A stretch of 64,000 nt of DNA from Sporomusa silvacetica DSM 10669 (lineage in GTDB: Bacteria; Bacillota; Negativicutes; Sporomusales; Sporomusaceae), in assembly GCF_002257705.1 (NCBI RefSeq), contig NZ_LSLK01000061.1, positions 11,008-75,007 of the forward strand. Reading direction: 5' to 3'. Below, piece by piece: positions 42,715 to 52,016 of the stretch. The notes beneath the pieces are model-generated. The model did no database searches. It was not told where the DNA came from and worked only from the letters and a program-made list of their open reading frames with translations. A program made the translations under genes and the position numbers. Position 1 is the first letter of the stretch; each line of letters opens with the position of its first letter.

Positions 42715-43380
42715 TCAGTCTTTTTCCGGCGCCAATATTAACCCCATTTCGCCGGCAAAAGCAATTACCTGGGATTTATTCTCCAATTGAAGTCTGGCGG
42801 TAATCTCGCCCATATGGTATTTTACGGCCGAATGACTCAGCCTAAGTTTACTGCCTACCTCTTTGTAGGTTAAGCCACTGGCGACATATCTGAGTATTTC
42901 CGCGTTCCGTGGAGTAAGAAGAGTTGTCTTGGCGACCGCGTTCTCCCTTGCCTCCCGCTCTGCTTCCCGTCGTGCAAACTCAGCCAGTATCTTTGCGGCC
43001 AGGCCGGTCGACAGGGGGCTCTCGCCGTTTGCCATTCCCGAAAGCAGCTCCAGAAACCGCTCCCTGTCCAGACCTTTCAGCAAATAACCGGCAGCGCCGG
43101 CCTTGATAGCCTCAAACAAGTAATCATCATCTTGGGAAACAGTCAACATCACGACTTTTACATGGGGGAGCTTAGTCTTTATCAGTCGGGTCGCCTCAAT
43201 ACCGCCGCCGTCTGGCATCTGGACATCCATTAATACAACTTCGGGGTTTAATTCTTCCGCTTTGCGCAAAGCTTCCCGTCCGTTGTTCGCTGTCCCCAGC
43301 ACCTCTATATCGTTGGTAACTAGCATATCCTTAAGTCCCTCAAGAAACAAAACATTATCGTCAACAAGTAAAACTTTCAC
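42715..43380 (-). CDS. NarL/FixJ-type response regulator
   Basis: 221 aa. Receiver domain with D7-D8, phospho-acceptor D52 (VVLMDVQMPD) and a K near 104, then a LuxR-type HTH (LTPRNAEILRYVASGLTYKEVGSKLRLSHSAVKYHM, about 150-200). Cognate kinase is 20 bp upstream. The neighbouring TPS genes are likely targets (inferred from position). Confidence 0.9.
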   Translation of the reverse strand: MKVLLVDDNVLFLEGLKDMLVTNDIEVLGTANNGREALRKAEELNPEVVLMDVQMPDGGGIEATRLIKTKLPHVKVVMLTVSQDDDYLFEAIKAGAAGYLLKGLDRERFLELLSGMANGESPLSTGLAAKILAEFARREAEREARENAVAKTTLLTPRNAEILRYVASGLTYKEVGSKLRLSHSAVKYHMGEITARLQLENKSQVIAFAGEMGLILAPEKD

Positions 43381-43400
43381 AATATCATTCTCCTTCAGCC

Positions 43401-45113
43401 TTAGCCTTCCGTCAACGGCAGCGATAAGACGATTCTCGTTCCAGCGCGTAGCGCCGACTCTACCCGCAGCTGCGCACCCACTTCGCCGGCCCGTTCTTCC
43501 ATAATTTTGATGCCGTACTTCCCTTTTTTTTCGGCCATCAGGATTGGGTCAAACCCCCGTCCGTCATCCTCCACCCTGATTTCGGCGGCACTCCCGTGCT
43601 GACTGATGATGATCCTAGCATGACCAGCGTCGGAATGCTTTCTGATATTAGTCAGCGCTTCCTGAATGATCCTGAGCAGTTGCACTTCGGTGACCGACGG
43701 CAACACCCCGGGGGTAAACTTCTTGTCAATGATTAGCTCAACGTCGATATCATTGTTCTGACGGAACCAATGGAGATATTCCTCGAGCGGCTCCCATAAA
43801 CCATGCTCCGCTGGTACTGTCGTCCGCAGCCCCGCAATCGACTCGCGGATATCGACATGAACATCCCTGACAACTCCGGCCAGTCTTTCCATCAGCATGT
43901 CCGCCTGGGCTGGCTCATTCTTCGCCAACAGCGAGCGGGCAGCCTCTACCTTCATATTGATATAGCTCCATATCTGGCCGGCGCCGTCATGAAGTTCCCT
44001 CCCCAGCCGCGCCCTCTCCGCCATGATGGAAAGCGCCTTTTGCTGATCAACAATCTTGGCCTGGGCCTGCTTTAGCTCGCCAATATCCTGCAGGACGATG
44101 GCCTTGCCCATCTCCCTGTTTCCCCAGCCCGCCAGAGGCGTAACCCGGAAAAGATAATAGCCATCGGCCAGGGAAATCTCCCCCGTCCGTACCTCCCGGC
44201 TGCAAGCCAGCTCGGCCAAAGCCGGCCAAGGTGCTAAGGCCGTTGCCGCCCGGCTGCCGTTCAGACTCGTCTCCTGCCCGTCCAGCAGCATATATGCAGA
44301 CGAATTTAATTCTACAATATAGTCCTGATCATCGATGACGATCAAGCTGTCGTTCATGCTCCGGGTAACCGCGGTCTGGGCCAACTGAGCCAGATTGAGA
44401 ACCCTCAGACGAAAAAATATCCACGACCAACCCATGCTGCTCAGCAAAAAAGCCAGTGGCATCGATGGTATGCCCCTGGTCTGCTGGTCAATGACCCATA
44501 AGATATGTCCAATCACCGCTATCAAAGGATTGATCGGCAGCACCGCGATCTGCCACCGCCGCAAGCCATAAAATCGAAACGACCAAATAATACACAGCAC
44601 ACAGACCAATAAGAACTGGAAATAGCCTATAGCAGACATGACCCAGTAAATTGGCCCGCGAACGATACCAAAGGTCACCCCGTCCCAGACCACACCACGC
44701 CAATATAAGCCGTGCCAACCGGTAGTCAGCAGCGCCAGTATGCCAAAGCCGGACAACGCAACCAGTACCCAAATGGCAGTTTTAATAATCCGCGTCTTTT
44801 GCTCGGCAAAATTTGCAGCTAACAAAAGAAAAGTCGGAATTAAAGCTATAGCGCTCATTTGTTGCATTTTGGTCCAGAAGATTTTATCTTCCAGCGCAGG
44901 GCTGACCGTAATCACCACTAAGGATAACAAGAGTACCGCCCTAAGGGAAAGCCCGATAATCCACCACCGCGCCGCCGGCATCCTTCGGTACTGCCAGGTA
45001 TACCCGGCCAGCGCCGCCAGTGCCGTCGCCACCAGCAAATAGAACCATATCTCTTTTATCGGGTGATAAACCATCACTTGCAGTGTATCGATTGAATATA
45101 AAAGCGAATTCAT
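43401..45113 (-). CDS. Sensor histidine kinase, 7TM/PAS/HisKA_3 type
   Basis: 570 aa. Seven N-terminal membrane helices (about 20-230, histidine kinase N-terminal 7TM type), a PAS-like domain (about 250-345), HisKA_3 with phospho-acceptor LGRELHDGAGQIWSYI (about 375), and HATPase with DDGRGFDP. Typical partner of NarL-type regulators (LiaS/DegS/NarX group). Signal unknown. Upstream of the regulator on the same strand. Confidence 0.9.
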   Translation of the reverse strand: MNSLLYSIDTLQVMVYHPIKEIWFYLLVATALAALAGYTWQYRRMPAARWWIIGLSLRAVLLLSLVVITVSPALEDKIFWTKMQQMSAIALIPTFLLLAANFAEQKTRIIKTAIWVLVALSGFGILALLTTGWHGLYWRGVVWDGVTFGIVRGPIYWVMSAIGYFQFLLVCVLCIIWSFRFYGLRRWQIAVLPINPLIAVIGHILWVIDQQTRGIPSMPLAFLLSSMGWSWIFFRLRVLNLAQLAQTAVTRSMNDSLIVIDDQDYIVELNSSAYMLLDGQETSLNGSRAATALAPWPALAELACSREVRTGEISLADGYYLFRVTPLAGWGNREMGKAIVLQDIGELKQAQAKIVDQQKALSIMAERARLGRELHDGAGQIWSYINMKVEAARSLLAKNEPAQADMLMERLAGVVRDVHVDIRESIAGLRTTVPAEHGLWEPLEEYLHWFRQNNDIDVELIIDKKFTPGVLPSVTEVQLLRIIQEALTNIRKHSDAGHARIIISQHGSAAEIRVEDDGRGFDPILMAEKKGKYGIKIMEERAGEVGAQLRVESALRAGTRIVLSLPLTEG

Positions 45114-45289
45114 AACATAAACCCTCTAAGTGAATAAAAATAAAGTCTTATCATTTATCTCGTCAAATAATACCATTTTCTTAAGCTTGCTGTTAAGAAA
45201 GTTCCGTATCTTGGGGATATTTGATATTCGATGGCGCACAGCTTAGACTTAACACATATCGCCTGGAACTGTCAGGGGACAACTGTCAA

Positions 45290-46850
45290 GACCAGCTAGT
45301 TAAAGTCAAGCCCTAACCCTTAATTTTGTTTTAAAGAAAAATGAGCAGAGCAAACAAGCCCTTCTCAAACGTGAACAATGCTCGAAAAAGGCATATACAA
45401 TGTTCATCTTCGCTAAGCTGTTTTTTTCAAGTGTTGCTGATACATTTCAACCTGCTGATTAGGGGAAATTAAACGGAACGCCTGCTTGTTCTTCAATACC
45501 GAGAATATGATGCGCAACAGCTTGTTCATGACAGCCGCTAAAGCTTGCTTCTTGGTTTTAGTTTCAATCTTCCGCTGGTAATACTCATAAATTACCGAGT
45601 TAACCTGGGAGCCTTTAGATTCCTTTCGAACAGACGTAGTGGCGGCAATATAGAGCGCATGTCGCAAAAATGGCGAGCCTCGTTTGGTTACCTTGTTTTT
45701 TGTACCTATAAAATTACCCGATTGCTTAACTGAGGGGTCGATACGGCTAAAGGCTACTAACTGCTTAGCCTTTATAAACCGTTCAATATCACCTATTTCA
45801 CCCAAAATAATAGGTGCCAGTGTATCGCCAATGCCCGGTATACTCCTTAGTAGTGCAACCTCTGGTAACTGCTCAGAAAGTGCCTTAATCTGGTCATCGA
45901 TCACCTTAATCTGTACGTCTAAAGACTGCACGACACTGGCGAAACACCGTATCGTGCTCGCATAGGCCGCTAGCGAGATGCCAGTAACTTGAGCGTCCTC
46001 GGCGCAAGCTACCAAAGCCGCATATTTTTGCTGGCCATAGGTCTTACCCTGCCGGGGTAAAGTTTCCAGCATGTTCATGATGACCTTGTTATTGGCTTTC
46101 TCTATCCACTCACAAGGCGTCGGAAACTTGCTTACGAGTGTCAAGGCAGTAAGCGATCCAGGGTTGAGGACACTAGGAAACAGTGGAGCAATCTGCTCAA
46201 TGGCACACTGCAACTGATTGACCGATTTAGCTCGTTGCTCTACCAAATGGCCTCTTGTTCTTGTTAGCACTTTTAAGTTGGTGAGCTGCTCTTTGGGCAT
46301 AGTTGTCGGACGAAAAGCCTGAACAAATACTAATTTTGCTAGTTCAAGTGCATCCACCCGATCAGTCTTAACTTTCCTTACGACGGAATTTTTGATAGAA
46401 TGTGAGATAAGGGGATTGATGTGGTAAACTTCAAAACCCTGTTTCAAGAAAAAGTGGACGATACGCTGGGAGTAGTGACCCGTCGATTCTAGAACGATTA
46501 CGGGCTTACTATTAAACGCCTCTTCCACTTTTTTTATTTGTCCTAAAGCGAACAGAAGTCCCTGTTTGGTATTTAAGGCTCTAAAAGGTTTTAAAAAGGT
46601 GGTACAGGTTGGGGAGACTGCCGCATAAAAACAAAAATTCTTAGCCACATCAATACCAATGGCCGGACGATTAACCAGCATATCCAACCTCCTGAAAAAT
46701 AGATTTGAAGGATTATCCATTCCTTCGTCAAAGATTACAGCCTTGCACGTGAAGCGGGAATATACTCCCAACCAGCTAAAACGTAAATGCTTTGGAAATG
46801 GATGAATTGTCTATGACATGGGTATAGAAAAATCTTCCCTGGGACGGGGA
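45290..46850 (-). mobile_element. IS110-family insertion sequence
   Basis: Left edge placed at GACCAGCTAGTTAAAG, where homology with the truncated copy at 49534 begins. The right edge (near 46850) is a guess because the other copy is broken before it. No terminal inverted repeats are seen, as usual for this family. A GAACATTG/CATTGTTC pairing lies in the 120-bp non-coding end downstream of the transposase, and about 170 bp of non-coding sequence precedes it; either may encode the bridge RNA known from IS110 elements. Confidence 0.75.
45413..46681 (-). CDS. IS110-family (DEDD) transposase
   Basis: 422 aa. N-terminal RuvC-like DEDD domain (GIDVAKNFCFYAA at about residues 8-20, VLESTGHYSQRIVHFF, KVKTDRVDALELAKLV) and C-terminal transposase_20 domain with LRSIPGIGDTLAPIILGEIGDIERF and QSGNFIGTKNKVTKRGSPFLRHALY. 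The start at 46681 follows CAGGAGG. Intact, so potentially active. A decayed relative lies at 49534-50190. Confidence 0.93.
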   Translation of the reverse strand: MLVNRPAIGIDVAKNFCFYAAVSPTCTTFLKPFRALNTKQGLLFALGQIKKVEEAFNSKPVIVLESTGHYSQRIVHFFLKQGFEVYHINPLISHSIKNSVVRKVKTDRVDALELAKLVFVQAFRPTTMPKEQLTNLKVLTRTRGHLVEQRAKSVNQLQCAIEQIAPLFPSVLNPGSLTALTLVSKFPTPCEWIEKANNKVIMNMLETLPRQGKTYGQQKYAALVACAEDAQVTGISLAAYASTIRCFASVVQSLDVQIKVIDDQIKALSEQLPEVALLRSIPGIGDTLAPIILGEIGDIERFIKAKQLVAFSRIDPSVKQSGNFIGTKNKVTKRGSPFLRHALYIAATTSVRKESKGSQVNSVIYEYYQRKIETKTKKQALAAVMNKLLRIIFSVLKNKQAFRLISPNQQVEMYQQHLKKTA

Positions 46851-47148
46851 CATTCATATCCTTCTTTCTTCATTATACATCCAACTGATTGTTCGGAGTT
46901 TTTCTTTCCCAAAATGGATAACCCTTCTGTACTATATCTTACAAGGGACGGTGGTATTGTCATTTCAGATAAGTCAATTTTTCTATTAAAGCAAGCCTGA
47001 CCCCCAATCCCCTAATATATTGGAAGTGTTTATAATAATGAATGCAAGCAGAATCGTTTAAGCTGCTAGTTCTACTCAATCAAAATCATGCTGTCCTCGG
47101 GGAATATGAAAAGCCCCCAGTACTTTCAAAGCACCGAGGGCTTCTCTG

Positions 47149-47262
47149 CTATTTCTCATTTTTCTTCTTCTTTGTTGCTGCCTGTTTAGCAACAAAGAAG
47201 CGCGAGCTTTTAACTGCATTTTTGATATTCTTATAACTGCTTTTCTCGGAAATCTTACCCAT
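47149..47262 (-). CDS. 37-aa basic mini-protein, copy B
   Basis: Same predicted protein as 27942-28055, with the terminator kept directly downstream (47111-47144). Confidence 0.65.
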   Translation of the reverse strand: MGKISEKSSYKNIKNAVKSSRFFVAKQAATKKKKNEK

Positions 47263-47290
47263 ACAAACACCTTCCCTATAAATAGTATTT

Positions 47291-47500
47291 CTAGCGCTTC
47301 TTGAATCCACCCGATTTGGCTAGATCCTTTAAAAATAAGCTGAAAATTAGTCTCCCTAATTTTCCCTGTTCCAGTAACCTCTTTAAAGCTATAACACCAT
47401 CACTGTAGCGCCTTTGGAATATGACTGCCAATTTAACCCCTTGTGTTTGGCAGGTTTTAATCAGGGCATCAGCCTTTTCTACTGATTTTATTTTACTCAT
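47291..47500 (-). pseudogene. Oxidoreductase remnant with two in-frame deletions
   Basis: 69-codon frame: MSKIK joined to SVEKADALIKTCQTQGVKLA, continuing to LGRLIF, then joined to SLFLKDLAKSGGFKKR. It corresponds to the start, residues around 100-150 and the last 16 residues of the enzyme at 28084-29163; NAD-binding and catalytic parts are lost. Both deletions keep the frame, so a 69-aa peptide could still be made. Confidence 0.8.
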
Positions 47501-47537
47501 GTTGCATCTCTTTCTAAACCACTCTGGTAACGACATA

Positions 47538-48098
47538 TTAAGGGTTCCTAGACATTTGCGTTTGTAATGCTTTGACAGCAATCTTAGCCATAACTTTATA
47601 ACCGCGTTCGTTAGGATGTAGCCCATCGGCGTAGAATTCCACTTGTCGTCGCTTGCCTTTCAAAAAGGCTGTATAAAAATCAATTACAGCTAACTTATTA
47701 GTGAGCACATACTCCCGCATATCTTCACGGTATAGCGCCAGAATATATTCATCTTGAGGACAACTACAAGGTATTGGTAAACCAATCAGCGGCGTTATTC
47801 CATATTGTAACGCTGTTTCTACCATATAACGAATATTATTAGCTACTTCTTCTGCCTCAACTTTGACGCAAGCATCGTTAGTACCACCCATTATAATTAC
47901 ATGTGATGGCAATTGGCTGATAACGTCAAAGTCAAACCGTTCCACCATTTGTGAACTAGTGTTACCATTTACACCTTTATTGATTATCGAAAGGCCTAAC
48001 TCCTTACCGGCTAAATGAACCCATGACAAGCATGGTAAATAAGGAAACCCATAGGTGATAGAATCACCTATGGCAACTATCTTTTTCTCATATGACAT
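47538..48098 (-). CDS. SGNH/GDSL hydrolase, copy B
   Basis: 186 aa, same length as copy A with about a dozen substitutions (for example LQCLSW/LPCLSW, CIYPQ/CSCPQ, ADALHP/ADGLHP). All catalytic blocks are kept: GDSITYG, GVNGNTSS, GGTNDA, HPNERGY. It is the only enzyme of the cassette that stayed intact in copy B, which suggests it is retained for function or is simply young. Confidence 0.85.
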   Translation of the reverse strand: MSYEKKIVAIGDSITYGFPYLPCLSWVHLAGKELGLSIINKGVNGNTSSQMVERFDFDVISQLPSHVIIMGGTNDACVKVEAEEVANNIRYMVETALQYGITPLIGLPIPCSCPQDEYILALYREDMREYVLTNKLAVIDFYTAFLKGKRRQVEFYADGLHPNERGYKVMAKIAVKALQTQMSRNP

Positions 48099-48140
48099 AT
48101 TTTTCCCTTTTAGAAAGTACGATCTACAGGACATCGTATT

Positions 48141-48278
48141 TCATTGCTCTGTCCTTACTTTTCTAGCAATTATGCTATTTACCGCATGCTGATGTGGTAT
48201 TCCAGCCGAATTACAATCTATAATTTGTTCCTCACACCAAAGAATTTCCCAGTCATAGTAATACTTAGCCAGATCACC
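48141..48278 (-). pseudogene. C-terminal remnant of the HTH-methyltransferase
   Basis: About 45 codons matching the end of 29770-30606 (YYYDWEILWCEEQIIDCNSAGI...IIARK) with a different last few codons. The HTH and SAM-binding parts are deleted and the remnant is joined directly to the promoter region. Confidence 0.8.
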
Positions 48279-48303
48279 ATAATTTATCTTCCTTTTTCGG
48301 TAC

Positions 48304-48317
48304 TGTCAGTACTGACA
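48304..48317. promoter_or_regulatory. Candidate operator, copy B
   Basis: 14-bp perfect palindrome TGTCAGTACTGACA, counterpart of 30632-30641. It now lies upstream of the methyltransferase remnant and SGNH copy B, so copy B may still be controlled by the regulator from copy A. Confidence 0.45.
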
Positions 48318-48903
48318 TTACCATTGTATCGTTGGTTGCTGTTCAAAGTCTACCTAGCCGTAGTTGCAGACAGCTAAAAGAAACACAACCACTGGTTGAA
48401 TTTCACTACCAACATGTTTACACTCCTACTTTGCACTTGGCGACACAGATGTTGGTACTGAACCTAATGAAACCTTTCCATTATTGGCAAACATAAAACA
48501 GGTAGGAAGTTTGACCTTCCTACCTGTTTTTACTCGCATCCATCCCTATAGCACTAAACTATACACGACAATCTCAAACAACCTATTCCAAACTTAACAC
48601 ATTGATTCGTCCGTACTCTGTGAGATATAAACCAGATAGACCACTACAAACCAGATGAAAAAACTTGTTTCAAACAGTCACTTACTCAACTTCAATACTT
48701 AGGGTTCAGATGATTAATTGTAACTAAAAAACACAATCCTGAGCCAGATATACTAATCGCTTTGCAACAACGAAACTGAAAGTTCCTACCTCTGCAATAC
48801 TTAGTTGAATCTAGGTCGCTATAAGGATGGTGCTTGATTAGATATTAACATAATAATAGTTATTTTGCAACTCTTTTTTTTGCCCTATTAAGCAGTTTCT
48901 TTG

Positions 48904-48924
48904 GGGGACAGAGAACCTGTCCCC
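48904..48924. repeat. GGGGACAG/CTGTCCCC hairpin
   Basis: 8-bp perfect stem with a GAACC-type loop directly after the stop of the 48926 gene and at the right edge of copy B. Related GGGGACA strings occur at 45276 and 46852, near the IS110 ends. A REP-like element or terminator. Confidence 0.5.
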
Positions 48925-48925
48925 T

Positions 48926-49333
48926 TTACTTGACCTTCTGCAACGTTACTTTGTTGCACTTCGGAGTTACAAGTTCCTTCGGAAGATATACAGTCACCGA
49001 GCCATCACTGTTTTCTTCTAATTCAAATGAGGTCCAGCGGTTTTCATTATTAATTGAAATTGCATATCGCCCTTGGCTGTTCTGAGGAAGAGACAGTGGA
49101 GCCGTCCATTCGCCAACCCATGCACCTTTAGCACTTGCAAGGAAGCTCCCAGAATAATGGTCTGTCATTTGAATCTCTAAGCTCCATAAAGACCCATACC
49201 GTTCATACCCAGGTTCAGGATACAACAAGATTGTTTCGCTCTCATATTTTCCTGCAGCAGGGAATGCCAAGCAAGTTGAAACAGTTGAAAGAACTAACAT
49301 AAACACGATAGTCAGCAGAACCACTTTTTTCAT
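48926..49333 (-). CDS. Hypothetical secreted protein, 135 aa
   Basis: Signal peptide (MKKVVLLTIVFMLVLSTVSTCLAFP, first ~25 residues), then a beta-rich region, WSLEIQMTDHYSGSFLASAKG and WVGEWTAPLSLPQ. Not recognised. RBS AGGAGAGG. It lies between copy B and the IS110 relic; about 190 bp of AT-rich DNA with nothing assignable follow upstream. Confidence 0.65.
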   Translation of the reverse strand: MKKVVLLTIVFMLVLSTVSTCLAFPAAGKYESETILLYPEPGYERYGSLWSLEIQMTDHYSGSFLASAKGAWVGEWTAPLSLPQNSQGRYAISINNENRWTSFELEENSDGSVTVYLPKELVTPKCNKVTLQKVK

Positions 49334-49533
49334 TTTTCACCTCTCCTTTTGTGTTCTTTTCTCCGAGGAATCCGATAGTTTCAGGCGTAAAATACCTTCT
49401 CTCTTTTTACTTTTTCCTTTATCATGTGTATTTGGAATGATAAACATATTAAACATATTTAGGTGTAACTAGTAAATTTTAACATGAAAAATTAAGTTCT
49501 GCAATCAAAAAAACTATTTATTTTGACAAAACA

Positions 49534-50190
49534 GACCAGCTAGTTAAAGTCAATCCCTAAACCATAATTTTGTTTCAAAGAAAAATGAGCAAAGCAAACA
49601 AGCCCTTTTCAAACGTGAACAATGTTCGAAAAAGGCACATACAATGTTCAATTTCGCTAAGCTGTTTTTTTCAAGGGGTCGATACCGCTCTGCTTAGCCT
49701 TTATAAACCGTTCAATATCACCTATTTCACCCAAAATAATAGGTGCCAGTGTATCGCCGATGCCAGGTATACTCCTTAGTAGTGCAACCTCTGGTAACTG
49801 CTCAGAAAGTGCCTTAATCTGCTCATCGATCACCTTAATCTGTACGTCTAAGGACTGCACTACACTGGGCACTACACTGGCAAAACACCGTATCGTGCTC
49901 GCATAGGCCGCTAGCGGGATACCGGTAATTTGAGCATCTTCGGCGCAAGATACCAATGTCGCATATTTTCCCTGGGCATAGCTCTTACCTTTGCGGGGTA
50001 AAGTCTCCAGCATGTCCATGATGGCCTTGTGATTGGCTTTCTCTATCCACTCACAAGGCGACGGAAACTTGCTTACGAGTGTCAAGGCAGTAAGCGATCC
50101 AGGGTTGAGGACACTAGGAAACAGTGGAGCAATCTGCTCAATGGCACACTGCAACTGATTGACCGATTTAGCTCGTTGCTCTACCAAATG
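49534..50190 (-). pseudogene. Decayed IS110-family element
   Basis: Very similar to 45290-46265 but lacks about 300 bp inside the transposase C-terminus (joined at TTTTTCAAG/GGGTCGAT), has one small in-frame insertion (PSV repeated) and is cut off after ...LVEQRAKSVNQ at 50190. The DEDD domain is missing, so it is inactive. Confidence 0.9.
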
Positions 50191-50318
50191 CTTGGGGCAA
50201 AGCCCACCACCAGAGTTGCTCGAATTCAATAAGACTTGAAACCGGCCAGCCAGAGTAGCAATACTCCCTGTCGCTCGGCTGGTTTTTTGCTGCCTTTTTT
50301 ACTCAATACCTATCTTGA

Positions 50319-50540
50319 ATCTCAGGCTTGCTCATGGGACAATGGGACCGACTACAGGCAGCCAATCTCGTTCGTCGATTTGACAGCGACTATGCTGCTT
50401 TTTACGATGGTAAATATACCCAAGCGCTCAAACATCAGCACAAACGTGCTCTCGTCTTAACTGCCCGCAAATTGGTACGGTTAGTCTTTATGCTACTAAA
50501 GACCAACCAACTGTACACACCGCCTGAGAGAAGAGATTAG
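50319..50540 (+). pseudogene. C-terminal fragment of a different IS110-like transposase
   Basis: Frame open from 50319, ending in HQHKRALVLTARKLVRLVFM and NQLYTPPERRD. The pattern (ALVLTARKLVRLVFxLLxxNQLY) is the C-terminus of another IS110-group transposase, in the opposite direction to the neighbouring relic. No start codon or N-terminal part is present. A CCAGCC/GGCTGG hairpin with a T-run is at about 50252-50288. From 50541 to 50770 I see no gene. Confidence 0.65.
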
Positions 50541-50770
50541 TTTTTTCTTCTAATTGGCATCCTGCAACATGCCTCACTTTACTTACATAAAATGGTATCT
50601 AATGTAAGGTTTATTTGGTTTGCCCTTTTTTAGGCCATCTTTTTATTTCTCTTTATCTTTTTTCCAGTTTTTCATTTTTCCCATATTGACATTTTACCGC
50701 TAGGCTATTATAAAATGAATTTTAAACCAAAATTTAGAGTACTACCCCTGCTCTAGATTACAATTCATTT

Positions 50771-51994
50771 TCAATAATTATCAATAACAACGGCTAACAC
50801 TTCTTGACCAACAATAAGCGGACCACTCCCTGCAGGCACATCAATCAATATATTGCAGTCAACCATGGATTTTAAAACCCCATTACTTTGCTTACCTGTA
50901 AGTTTTGCATAATTAATTCCATTAATATTATCCAACCTACCCCTTAAAAATCTTCGTTGTCCACTCGATTTATTAAAGTCATCTGCCAAAGTTGCCGTAA
51001 TCCTGGGCGGTAATTCTTGAAAAAAACCCATCATCCTTTTGATTATGGGGCCAACGATCAAGTCAAAGGTTATAAAGGCAGCGGCAGGATTGCCAGAAAG
51101 GCCAATCACCAGTTTGTTTTTGTACTTGGCAGCGATTGCCGGTGAACCTGGCTTCATATCAATTTTCCAGAAAATAGTTTCGGCACCTATATGGTCAAGG
51201 GCGGTGGGTACAATATCGTAATCACCTACTGAAACGCCCCCAGTAGTAATGACCAAGTCTGTATCTTCAAGAGCTTTAGATATGCGCTCTACAATTGCGT
51301 CCTTTTCATCAGGAACAATCCCCATTGATACCGCTTCAGCTCCTAGTTTGGAACAATACGCGCTTAGGCTGTAAAAATTGGAATTATAGATCTTTCCTGA
51401 TCTTAAGTCATCAGACGGATCTATCAATTCGTCCCCGGTACTAATAATACCTATTTTTAGCTTGCTAAATAACGGTACTAAATCTACGCCAACAGCCGCC
51501 AGCAGTCCCACCAGGGGCGGATTCAACAATGTACCTTTTTTAGCAACAATCTCTCCCTGGCCCACATCTTCACCAGCGCAAATGATATTACTTCCAGATT
51601 TGAGGGGATAGAAAAGTTCAAGCTTGTTACCTTTTCTATTTACATCCTCAAATTTAATAACTACATCAGCACCGTTTGGTATCGGAGCTCCAGTTAATAC
51701 CTTGATCGCTGTGCCGGAAGTCACTTGTTTAAGGGATGTATAACCTGCCCGCACTTCTTCAATAACGTCTAGTATTACAGGGTGAGACGAACTAACTTCT
51801 ATAGTATCATTCGCCTGCAACGCATATCCGTCCAAAGGCGATTTATCAAATGGCGGTAAGTTAATATCTGACCATATGTCCTGACTTAATACCCTACCGA
51901 CAGCCCGGGTTAATGGCACCAGACATTCTTTGGCCGGCTCAACTAAATCCAGCAACAATGTCTGGGCTTCTTCCAATGAAATACCTGTCTTCAC
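50771..51994 (-). CDS. moeA: Molybdopterin molybdotransferase MoeA
   Basis: 407 aa. MoeA N-terminal domain (GISLEEAQTLLLDLVEPAKE, PLDGYAL), RAGYTSLKQVTSGTAIKVLTGAPIPNGADVVIKFED, and the MoCF_biosynth domain IGIISTGDELIDPSDDLRSGKIYNSN plus TTGGVSVGDYD (about 180-330), then the C-terminal beta domain. It inserts molybdate into adenylated molybdopterin. Start GTG at 51994 fits the family N-terminus and has a GGAGG site; an upstream ATG frame lies inside the preceding gene. Last gene of the operon. Confidence 0.92.
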   Translation of the reverse strand: MKTGISLEEAQTLLLDLVEPAKECLVPLTRAVGRVLSQDIWSDINLPPFDKSPLDGYALQANDTIEVSSSHPVILDVIEEVRAGYTSLKQVTSGTAIKVLTGAPIPNGADVVIKFEDVNRKGNKLELFYPLKSGSNIICAGEDVGQGEIVAKKGTLLNPPLVGLLAAVGVDLVPLFSKLKIGIISTGDELIDPSDDLRSGKIYNSNFYSLSAYCSKLGAEAVSMGIVPDEKDAIVERISKALEDTDLVITTGGVSVGDYDIVPTALDHIGAETIFWKIDMKPGSPAIAAKYKNKLVIGLSGNPAAAFITFDLIVGPIIKRMMGFFQELPPRITATLADDFNKSSGQRRFLRGRLDNINGINYAKLTGKQSNGVLKSMVDCNILIDVPAGSGPLIVGQEVLAVVIDNY

Positions 51995-52016
51995 GTTTCT
52001 ACCTCCTGCCGTATTT

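Larger units (their letters stand above)
47012..48896. repeat. Duplicated block, copy B (shortened)
   Basis: Homologous to 27726-31262. Deletions relative to A: about 90 bp before the 37-aa gene, two in the oxidoreductase, one joining the methyltransferase C-terminus to its own promoter region. The 37-aa gene and SGNH gene are intact. Placed between the IS110 element (left) and the IS110 relic (right). Between 46850 and 47012 nothing I can name is present; a 60-codon frame at 46818 is unsupported. Confidence 0.9.

Noticed and set aside
46818..47000. 60-codon frame between IS110 and copy B
   Set aside because: No ribosome binding site, no recognisable pattern; likely chance or relic.
50236..50460. 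74-codon plus-strand frame starting MKPASQSS
   Set aside because: Overlaps the transposase fragment in another frame and contains a terminator-like hairpin.
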